Positions 33,561 to 43,566 of a DNA stretch of 64,000 nucleotides are shown here, piece after piece. The translations under genes were made by a program, and so were the position numbers. The notes under the pieces were generated by a model, which was not told where the DNA came from, made no database searches, and was given only the letters and a program-made list of their open reading frames with translations. Origin of the DNA: Meconema thalassinum (Eukaryota; Arthropoda; Insecta; Orthoptera; Tettigoniidae); the NCBI GenBank assembly GCA_946902985.2, contig OX336388.2:1389562223-1389626222 (forward strand), read 5' to 3'. Positions within the stretch are counted from its first letter, which is position 1. Each line of letters begins with the position of its first letter.

Positions 33561-36500
33561 CACTCCAGTGGGGGTCCGGGCGGGGACACGAAGAGCCCGC
33601 CGATGAGCCTAGCTTGGTGTCCTAGGCGAAACCCCACACAAGACACGGCACAAACCTAGAAGAATTGCTGAGTTTTAATTCACCGGCCGTGAAAGCCAAT
33701 ATAACATCTTTTTGTAAGCCTTCATAGGGAGGTTAAGGCTGCTTGAACCTTTAGTTCTCGTAGTCAAGTGGTGCAGTTGCACCTTATATAAAGGGAGGTG
33801 GCGCGCAGTTCGTCACTCCAGTGGGGGTCCGGGCGGGGACACGAAGAGCCCGCCGATGAGCCTAGCTTGGTGTCCTAGGCGAAACCCCACACAAGACACG
33901 GCACAAACCTAGAAGAATTGCTGAGTTTTAATTCACCGGCCGTGAAAGCCAATATACCATCTTTTTGGAAGCCTTCATAGGGAGGTTAAGGCTGCTTGAA
34001 CTTTTAGTTCTCGTAGTCAAGTGGTGCAGTTGCACCTTATATAAAGGGAGGTGGCGCACAGTTCGTCACTCCAGTGGGGGTCCGGGCGGGGACACGAAGA
34101 GCCCGCCGATGAGCCTAGCTTGGTGTCCTAGGCGAAACCCCACACAAGACACGGCACAAATCTAGAAGAATTGCTGAGTTTTAATTCACCGGCCGTGAAA
34201 GCCAATATACCATCTTTTTGGAAGCCTTCATAGGGAGGTTAAGGCTGCTTGAACTTTTAGTTCTCGTAGTCAAGTGGTGCAGTTGCACCTTATATAAAGG
34301 GAGGTGGCGCGCAGTTCGTCACTCCAGTGGGGGTCCGGGCGGGGACACCAAGAGCCCGCCGATGAGCCTAGCTTGGTGTCCTAGGCGAAACCCCACACAA
34401 GACACGGCACAAACCTAGAAGAATTGCTGAGTTTTAATTCACCGGCCGTGAAAGCCAATATACCATCTTTTTGGAAGCCTTCATAGGGAGGTTAAGGCTG
34501 CTTGAACCTTTAGTTCTCGTAGTCAAGTGGTGCAGTTGCACCTTATATAAAGGGAGGTGGCGCGCAGTTCGTCACTCCAGTGGGGGTCCGGGCGGGGACA
34601 CGAAGAGCCCGCCGATGAGCCTAGCTTGGTGTCCTAGGCGAAACCCCACACAAGACACGGCACAAACCTAGAAGAATTGCTGAGTTTTAATTCACCGGCC
34701 GTGAAAGCCAATATACCATCTTTTTGGAAACCTTCATAGGGAGGTTAAGGCTGCTTGAACTTTTAGTTCTCGTAGTCAAGTGGTGCAGTTGCACCTTATA
34801 TAAAGGGAGGTGGGGCACAGTTCGTCACTCCAGTGGGGGTCCGGGCGGGGACACGAAGAGCCCGCCGATGAGCCTAGCTTGGTGTCCTAGGCGAAACCCC
34901 ACACAAGACACGGCACAAATCTAGAAGAATTGCTGAGTTTTAATTCACCGGCCGTGAAAGCCAATATACCATCTTTTTGGAAGCCTTCATAGGGAGGTTA
35001 AGGCTGCTTGAACTTTTAGTTCTCGTACTCAAGTGGTGCAGTTGCACCTTATATAAAGGGAGGTGGCGCGCAGTTCGTCATTCCAGTGGGGGTCCGGGCG
35101 GGGACACCAAGAGCCCGCCGATGAGCCTAGCTTGGTGTCCTAGGCGAAACCCCACACAAGACATGGCACAAACCTAGAAGAATTGCTGAGTTTTAATTCA
35201 CCGGCCGTGAAAGCCAATATACCATCTTTTTGTAAGCCTTCATAGGGAGGTTAAGGCTGCTTGAACCTTTAGTTCTCGTAGTCAAGTGGTGCAGTTGCAC
35301 CTTATATAAAGGGAGGTGGCGCGCAGTTCGTCACTCCAGTGGGGGTCCGGGCGGGGACACCAAGAGCCCGCCGATGAGCCTAGCTTGGTGTCCTAGGCGA
35401 AACCCCACACAAGACACGGCACAAACCTAGAAGAATTGCTGAGTTTTAATTCACCGGCCGTGAAAGCCAATATACCATCTTTTTGGAAGCCTTCATAGGG
35501 AGGTTAAGGCTGCTTGAACTTTTAGTTCTCGTAGTCAAGTGGTGCAGTTGCACCTTATATAAAGGGAGGTGGTGCGCAGTTCGTCACTCCAGTGGGGGTC
35601 CGGGCGGGGACACCAAGAGCCCGCCGATGAGCCTAGCTTGGTGTCCTAGGCGAAACCCCACACAAGACACGGCACAAACCTAGAAGAATTGCTGAGTTTT
35701 AATTCACCGGCCGTGAAAGCCAATATACCATCTTTTTGGAAGCCTTCATAGGGAGGTTAAGGCTGCTTGAACTTTTAGTTCTCGTAGTCAAGTGGTGCAG
35801 TTGCACCTTATATAAAGGGAGGTGGCGCGCAGTTCGTCACTCCAGTGGGGGTCCGGGCGGGGACACCAAGAGCCCGCCGATGAGCCTAGCTTGGTGTCCT
35901 AGGCGAAACCCCACACAAGACACGGCACAAACCTAGAAGAATTGCTGAGTTTTAATTCACCGGCCGTGAAAGCCAATATACCATCTTTTTGAAAGCCTTC
36001 ATAGGGAGGTTAAGGCTGCTTGAACCTTTAGTTCTCGTAGTCAAGTGGTGCAGTTGCATCTTATATAAAGGGAGGTGGCGCGCAGTACGTCACTCCAGTG
36101 GGGGTCTGGGCGGGGACACCAAGAGCCCACCGATGAGCCTAGCTTGGTGTCCTAGGCGAAACCCCACACAAGACACGGCACAAACCTAGAAGAATTGCTG
36201 AGTTTTAATTCACCGGCCGTGAAAGCCAATATACCATCTTTTTGGAAGCCTTCATAGGGAGGTTAAGGCTGCTTGAACTTTTAGTTCTCGTAGTCAAGTG
36301 GTGCAGTTGCACCTTATATAAAGGTAGGTGTCGCGCAGTTCGTCACTCCAGTGGGAGTCCGGGCGGGGACACCAAGAGCCCGCCGATGAGCCTAGCTTGG
36401 TGTCCTAGGCGAAACCCCACACAAGACACGGCACAAACCTAGAAGAATTGCTGAGTTTTAATTCACCGGCCGTGAAAGCCAATATACCATCTTTTTGGAA

Positions 36501-39500
36501 GCCTTCATAGGGAGGTTAAGGCTGCTTGAACCTTTAGTTCTCGTAGTCAAGTGGTGCAGTTGCACCTTATATAAAGGGAGGTGGCGCGCAGTTCGTCACT
36601 CCAGTGGGGGTCCGGGCGGGGACACGAAGAGCCCGCCGATGAGCCTAGCTTGGTGTCCTAGGCGAAACCCCACACAAGACACGGCACAAACCTAGAAGAA
36701 TTGCTGAGTTTTAATTCACCGGCCGTGAAAGCCAATATACCATCTTTTTGGAAGCCTTCATAGGGAGGTTAAGGCTGCTTGAACTTTTAGTTCTCGTAGT
36801 CAAGTGGTGCAGTTGCACCTTATATAAAGGGAGGTGGGGCACAGTTCGTCACTCCAGTGGGGGTCCGGGCGGGGACACGAAGAGCCCGCCGATGAGCCTA
36901 GCTTGGTGTCCTAGGCGAAACCCCTACAAGACACGGCAAAAAATCTAGAAGAATTGCTGAGTTTTAATTCACCGGCCGTGAAAGCCAATATACCATCTTT
37001 TTGGAAGCCTTCATAGGGAGGTTAAGGCTGCTTGAACTTTTAGTTCTCGTACTCAAGTGGTGCAGTTGCACCTTATATAAAGGGAGGTGGCGCGCAGTTC
37101 GTCACTCCAGTGGGGGTCCGGGCGGGGACACCAAGAGCCCGCCGATGAGCCTAGCTTGGTGTCCTAGGCGAAACCCCACACAAGACACGGCACAAACCTA
37201 GAAGAATTGCTGAGTTTTAATTCACCGGCCGTGAAAGCCAATATACAATCTTTTTGGAAGCCTTCATAGGGAGGTTAAGGCTGCTTGAACTTTTAGTTCT
37301 CGTAGTCAAGTGGTGCAGTTGCACCTTATATAAAGGGAGGTGGCGCACAGTTCGTCACTCCAGTGGTGGTCCGGGCGGGGACACGAAGAGCCCGCCGATG
37401 AGCCTAGCTTGGTGTTCTAGGCGAACCCTCACACAAGACACGGCACAAATCTAGAAGAATTGCTGAGTTTTAATTCACCGGCCGTGAAAGCCAATAAACC
37501 ATCTTTTTGGAAGCCTTCATAGGGAGGTTAAGGCTGCTTGAACTTTTAGTTCTCGTAGTCAAGTGGTGCAGTTGCACCTTATATAAAGGGAGGTGGCGCG
37601 CAGTTCGTCACTCCAGTGGGGGTCCGGGCGGGGACACCAGGAGCCCGCCGATGAGCCTAGCTTGGTGTCCTAGGCGAAACCCCACACAAGACACGGCACA
37701 AACCTAGAAGAATTGCTGAGTTTTAATTCACCGGCCGTGAACGCCAATATACCATCTTTTTGTAAGCCTTCATAGGGAGGTTAAGGCTGCTTGAATCTTT
37801 AGTTCTCGTAGTCAAGTGGTGCAGTTGCACCTTATATAAAGGGAGGTGGCGCGCAGTTCGTCACTCCAGTGGGGGTCCGGGCGGGGACACCAAGAGTCCG
37901 CCGATGAGCCTAGCTTGGTGTCCTAGGCGAAACCCCACACAAGACACGGCACAAACCTAGAAGAATTGCTGAGTTTTAATTCACCGGCCGTGAAAGCCAA
38001 TATACCATCTTTTTGGAAGCCTTCATAGGGAGGTTAAGGCTGCTTGAACTTTTAGTTCTCGTAGTCAAGTGGTACAGTTGCACCTTATATAAAGGGAGGT
38101 GGCGCGCAGTTCGTCACTCCAGTGGGGGTCCGGGCGGGGACACCAAGAGCCCGCCGATGAGCCTAGCTTGGTGTCCTAGGCGAAACCCCACACAAGACAC
38201 GGCACAAACCTAGAAGAATTGCTGAGTTTTAATTCACCGGCCGTGAAAGCCAATATACCATCTTTTTGAAAGCCTTCATAGGGAGGTTAAGGCTGCTTGA
38301 ACCTTTAGTTCTCGTAGTCAAGTGGTGCAGTTGCACCTTATATAAAGGGAGGTGGCGCGCAGTTCGTCACTCCAGTGGGGGTCTGGGCGGGGACACCAAG
38401 AGCCCACCGATGAGCCTAGCTTGGTGTCCTAGGCGAAACCCCACACAAGACACGGCACAAACCTAGAAGAATTGCTGAGTTTTAATTCACCGGCCGTGAA
38501 AGCCAATATACCATCTTTTTGGAAGCCTTCATAGGGAGGTTAAGGCTGCTTGAACTTTTAGTTCTCGTAGTCAAGTGGTGCAGTTGCACCTTATATAAAG
38601 GTAGGTGGCGCGCAGTTCGTCACTCCAGTGGGAGTCCGGGCGGGGACACCAAGAGCCCGCCGATGAGCCTAGCTTGGTGTCCTAGGCGAAACCCCACACA
38701 AGACACGGCACAAACCTAGAAGAATTGCTGAGTTTTAATTCACCGGCCGTGAAAGCCAATATACCATCTTTTTGGAAGCCTTCATAGGGAGGTTAAGGCT
38801 GCTTGAACTTTTAGTTCTCGTAGTCAAGTGGTGCAGTTGCACCTTATATAAAGGGAGGTGGCGCGCAGTTCGTCACTCCAGTGGGGGTCCGGGCGGGGAC
38901 ACCAAGAGCCCGCCGATGAGCCTAGCTTGGTGTCCTAGGCGAAACCCCACACAAGTCACGGCACAAACCTAGAAGAATTGCTGAGTTTTAATTCACCGGC
39001 CGTGGAAGCCAATATACCATCTTTTTGGAAGCCTTCATAGGGAGGTTAAGGCTGCTTGAACTTTTAGTTCTCGTAGTCAAGTGGTGCAGTTGCACCTTAT
39101 ATAAAGGGAGGTGGCGCGCAGTTCGTCACTCCAGTGGGGGTCCGGGCGGGGACACCAAGAGCCCGCCGATGAGCCTAGCTTGGTGTCCTAGGCGAAACCC
39201 CACACAAGACACGGCACAAACCTAGAAGAATTGCTGAGTTTTAATTCACCGGCCGTGAAAGCCAATATACCATCTTTTTGGAAGCCTTCATAGGGAGGTT
39301 AAGGCTGCTTGAACTTTTAGTTCTCGTAGTCAAGTGGTGCAGTTGCACCTTATATAAAGGGAGGTGGCGCGCAGTTCGTCACTCCAGTGGGGGTCCGGGC
39401 GGGGACACCAAGAGCCCGCCGATGTGCCTAGCTTGGTGTCCTAGGCGAAACCCCACACAAGACACGGCACAAACCTAGAAGAATTGCTGAGTTTTAATTC

Positions 39501-41260
39501 ACCGGCCGTGAAAGCCAATATACCATCTTTTTGGAAGCCTTCATAGGGAGGTTAAGGCTGCTTGAACCTTTAGTTCTCGTAGTCAAGTGGTGCAGTTGCA
39601 CCTTATATAAAGGGAGGTGGCGCGCAGTTCGTCACTCCAGTGGGGGTCCGGGCGGGGACACCAAGAGCCCACCGATGAGCCTAGCTTGGTGTCCTAGGCG
39701 AAACCCCACACAAGTCACGGCACAAACCTAGAAGAATTGCTGAGTTTTAATTCACCGGCCGTGGAAGCCAATATACCATTTTTTTGGAAGCCTTCATAGG
39801 GAGGTTAAGGCTGCTTGAACCTTTAGTTCTCGTAGTCAAGTGGTGCAGTTGCACCTTATATAAAGGTAGGTGGCGCGCAGTTCGTCACTCCAGTGGGAGT
39901 CCGGGCGGGGACACCAAGAGCCCGCCGATGAGCCTAGCTTGGTGTCCTAGGCGAAACCCCACACAAGACACGGCACAAACCTAGAAGAATTGCTGAGTTT
40001 TAATTCACCGGCCGTGAAAGCCAATATACCATCTTTTTGGAAGCCTTCATAGGGAGGTTAAGGCTGCTTTAACTTTTAGTTCTCGTAGTCAAGTGGTGCA
40101 GTTGCACCTTATATAAAGGGAGGTGGCGCGCAGTTCGTCACTCCAGTGGGGGTCCGGGCGGGGACACCAAGAGCCCGCCGATGAGCCTAGCTTGGTGTCC
40201 TAGGCGAAACCCCACACAAGTCACGGCACAAACCTAGAAGAATTGCTGAGTTTTAATTCACCGGCCGTGGAAGCCAATATACCATCTTTTTGGAAGCCTT
40301 CATAGGGAGGTTAAGGCTGCTTGAACTTTTAGTTCTCGTAGTCAAGTGGTGCAGTTGCACCTTATATAAAGGGAGGTGGCGCGCAGTTCGTCACTCCAGT
40401 GGGGGTCCGGGCGGGGACACCAAGAGCCCGCCGATGAGCCTAGCTTGGTGTCCTAGGCGAAACCCCACACAAGACACGGCACAAACCTAGAAGAATTGCT
40501 GAGTTTTAATTCACCGGCCGTGAAAGCCAATATACCATCTTTTTGGAAGCCTTCATAGGGAGGTTAAGGCTGCTTGAACTTTTAGTTCTCGTAGTCAAGT
40601 GGTGCAGTTGCACCTTATATAAAGGGAGGTGGCGCGCAGTTCGTCACTCCAGTGGGGGTCCGGGCGGGGACACCAAGAGCCCGCCGATGAGCCTAGCTTG
40701 GTGTCCTAGGCGAAACCCCACACAAGACACGGCACAAACCTAGAAGAATTGCTGAGTTTTAATTCACCGGCCGTGAAAGCCAATATACCATCTTTTTGGA
40801 AGCCTTCATAGGGAGGTTAAGGCTGCTTGAACCTTTAGTTCTCGTAGTCAAGTGGTGCAGTTGCACCTTATATAAAGGGAGGTGGCGCGCAGTTCGTCAC
40901 TCCAGTGGGGGTCCGGGCGGGGACACCAAGAGCCCACCGATGAGCCTAGCTTGGTGTCCTAGGCGAAACCCCACACAAGACACGGCACAAGCCTAGAAGA
41001 ATTGCTGAGTTTTAATTCACCGGCCGTGAAAGCCAATATACCATCTTTTTGGAAGCCTTCATAGGGAGGTTAAGGCTGCTTGAACTTTTAGTTCTCGTAG
41101 TCAAGTGGTGCAGTTGCACCTTATATAAAGGGAGGTGGCGCGCAGTTCGTCACTCCAGTGGGGGTCCGGGCGGGGACACCAAGAGCCCGCCGATGAGCCT
41201 AGCTTGGTGTCCTAGGCGAAACCCCACACAAGACACGGCACAAACCTAGAAGAATTGCTG

Positions 41261-41269
41261 AATTTTGAA
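41261..41269. other. Target-site duplication, right copy (9 bp)
   Basis: AATTTTGAA, matching 16606-16614. Microhomology with the repeat unit makes the true length 7-10 bp. Confidence 0.75.
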
Positions 41270-43010
41270 GCTTGAGTAGTCAAGCTGATTGTACGGTAAT
41301 CTTCACAACTGTCAGCTCCCACTTTCTTTGGTATAGGGATAATAACATTTTTCTTGAAATCAGGGGGTACCTCACCTGTCTCATAAATCCTACACACCAA
41401 GTGAAATAACCTGATTAGACCTTCATCTCCTATGCAGCGTAGCAACTCAATCGGTATATCATCTATGCCTGGTGCTTTATTCCTGCTTAAGTCCTCCAAT
41501 GCTCTGTCAAATTCTGATCTCAATATTAAATCTCGTTTTGCATCCTCAACAATTTCCTCCTCCCTTTCCATTACATGATTCTGAATATCCTTTCCTTATA
41601 CAAACACTCTATGTAAGCTTTCCATCTCTTAACCTTTTCTTCCCTATCTGTTAGAGGCTTTCCATTTGTGTCCTTGATATTACAGCACTTAGTCTTCTTT
41701 TCCCCAAAAGTGTTCTTAATCCTTCGATAAGCTGTGTCTACTTTTCCTAATTTCAGACAATTTTCTATACATGCACATTTCTCTTTCAGCCATTCTTCTT
41801 TCGCTTCCTTGCACTTCTTGTTAACCTCATTTCTCAGTCGTAGGTATTCTGCTTTCCCCTTTTCATCTCTTACATTCTTGTGTTTCTGCCTTTCATCCAT
41901 CAATTCTAGTATATCCTGAGTGATCCACGGTTTTTTACCTATTCTTTCTTTCCTACCAATGTTTTCTTCTGCGTATTTTGTTATTTCATTCTTCAAAAGT
42001 GCCCATTCGTCTGCATTTGAAGTTGGTTTAGGATTTTTCATTAGTCCTTCCTTTATACTCATCTTGAATCTTTCGTTTACATCCTTCACTTTCAGTCTGT
42101 CTATTGCCCACCTTTTTGGCTTTTGACTTTTCTTCAGTTTCTTCAACTTGAATCTGCATTTCATAGCAACCAGATTGTGGTCAGAGTTTATGTCAGCACC
42201 AGGATATGTTTTGCAATCCAAAATCTAGTTTCGAAACCTCTGCTTGACCATAATGAAGTCGATTTGGTGACGCCCTGTATCTCCTGGTCTCATCCATGTG
42301 TATATTCTTCTATTGTGGTTATTGAATAAGGTGTTAGCTATGACTAACTCATGCTCGGTGCAGAATTCCATCTGCCTGCTTCCTCGATCATTCCTTTCAC
42401 CTAATCCGAAATCTCCTACTATCTTCCCTTCTCTGCCTTTTCCTACCTCAGCATTCCAATCTCCCATTACTATAACATTTTCATCACCCTTGATATACCT
42501 CAGAATTTCATCTATTTCTTCGTAGACCATTTCAACATCTTCATCATTAGCTTGACTGGTAGGCATATAGACTTGTACCACTGTGGTGCACGTAGGTTTT
42601 GTATTGATTTTTGCTACAATAATCCGTTCACTATATTGCTCATAATATTCCACCCGCTGTCCAAGCTTCCTACTCAATGTGAGACCAACCCTTGCTTGGC
42701 CATTGTTTGATTTAGTGCTAATGACCCTATAGTCAGCTGACCAAAAGTCCTGTTCTTCCTGCCAGCGCATTTCACTAATCCCAACCAAATCCAACCTCAA
42801 CCTATCCATTTCCCTTTCTAAGTTTTCTAACCTTCCATCTCCTAGCAGACTTCTAACATTTCACGCTCCGATCCGTAGAATGTCAGATTTCCTCTTTGTC
42901 ACTTCTGTGATGTTAACCCCCTCTCGAGTAGTCCCCACCCGGAGATCCAAACGGGGGACTAGTTTACCTCCGGATTGAAATTTTACAAGGGAGGAGGCCA
43001 TCATCACATG
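41261..43010 (-). pseudogene. RTE-like LINE, 5' part: endonuclease and RT N-terminal half
   Basis: On the minus strand, 42225-42809 encodes an APE-type endonuclease with LVGISEMRWQ, VYMPTSQAND, VIVMGDWNAEVG and TWMRPGDTGRHQIDFIMVKQR. An in-frame TAG (42225-42227) separates it from 41571-42221, with a DINSDHNLVAMK motif ending the nuclease and a basic linker. A frameshift near 41575 leads to the RT start: LSRNKAPGIDDIPIELL, VIIPIPKK and DYRTISLTTQASK. At that point the 24.6-kb insertion cuts in; RT resumes at 16614. The 5' UTR with CCCCACCCGGAGATCC lies at about 42930-42960. The 5' end of the LINE is not exactly defined. Confidence 0.85.
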
Positions 43011-43566
43011 TAATTATGCATGTGCATGTGTGTTAGATGTGCATAAAATATGCCTTTTCGTCTGCTGGTACCAGTATATATTGTATCGATTCATTCGGCA
43101 GTGTGCTATTTAATTATTTGAATATGACTACCGCAGCTTACATGTTTAAGTATTTAGATGGAGGTAAATTTTTGTATGTAGTGTTAATTTATATTCTCAG
43201 ATGTTCATCAAATAGACCTTCATTGTCTACTGGAATATTTTGTATTTTACAGAGTTCCATTTAATCTCGTGACCTTATGATAGGAATTACCTAGGCATTT
43301 ATATTCAGTATGTGTGCGAACCCATGGTATACCACTTGCTGGGCGGCTAAAGGGAGAATCGAGCCCAAAATTTCCCGGTTTATCTCACTAGGCTGAGTGT
43401 ACCCCGTTCTCACCCTCTTACCCTCAGACGAGAATTAGATTTCTTAACAATCAGGAATCGAACATGCATCCACAGAAGTGATGAAGTGATGGTAGTCGTC
43501 CCCTAACGCTAAAAGGTTCAAGGAACAATAAGGTTAATTTAAACACAGTTTAATTTTCATAAATAT
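43011..43566. other. Spacer with SINE-like repeat, copy 2
   Basis: 43055-43260 contains GTCTGCTGGTACCAGTATAT and a later GTCTACTGGAATATTTTGTAT, both resembling 15229-15260 on the far side of the LINE. 43320-43475 carries GGGAGAATCGAGCCCA, AGGCTGAGTG and GGAATCGAACATG in the same order as the block at 13690-13860, so I read it as a related SINE-like repeat. No gene was seen. Confidence 0.4.

Larger units (their letters stand above)
16615..41260. mobile_element. Composite foldback-like element with ribozyme-bearing inverted arms
   Basis: The insertion starts AAAGATGGTATATTGG and ends AGAAGAATTGCTG. Both arms are made of the same 253-bp unit: reversed on the left (16615-16877 and 26601-26973, about 2.5 units) and forward on the right (27854-28243 and 33299-41260, about 33 units). 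The core (26974-27853) holds a SINE and a THAP exon. Without the later LTR element and LINE it would be about 9.9 kb. The two termini are not in the same phase of the unit: the left end extends about 45 bases further. Two readings are open. One is a P-superfamily foldback element, by analogy with Galileo (long tandem-repeat arms, THAP transposase). The other is an insertion of a retrozyme or Penelope-derived tandem repeat. No complete transposase or RT is present. Confidence 0.65.
33299..41260 (+). repeat. Tandem array of a 253-bp ribozyme-bearing satellite unit
   Basis: About 31.5 units with a strict 253-base period: the same landmark recurs at 33315 + 253n up to 41158, with no net indel. 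Each unit contains TTATATAAAGGGAGG, a hairpin GGTGCAGTTGCACC, the hammerhead-like segment, and CACCGGCCGTGAAAGCC near the repeat junction. Variants recur at spacings of 8, 9 or 10 units, so blocks of units were duplicated. A 66-codon ORF is open in most units; I take it as a by-product of a homogenised sequence. Confidence 0.95.

Noticed and set aside
33459..41249. Recurring 66-codon ORF in most 253-bp units
   Set aside because: It recurs only because the unit is homogenised. It overlaps the ribozyme segment, changes freely with unit variants, is lost in some units (33712, 35230, 37760), and resembles no protein.
33299..41260. CRISPR array
   Set aside because: The repeats are head-to-tail 253-bp units without spacers, in a eukaryotic transposon context.
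16615..41260. A simple LTR-retrotransposon insertion explaining the split LINE
   Set aside because: The LTR element (16878-26600) lies inside the left arm with its own GTAT duplication. The outer 9-bp duplication belongs to a larger, older insertion.
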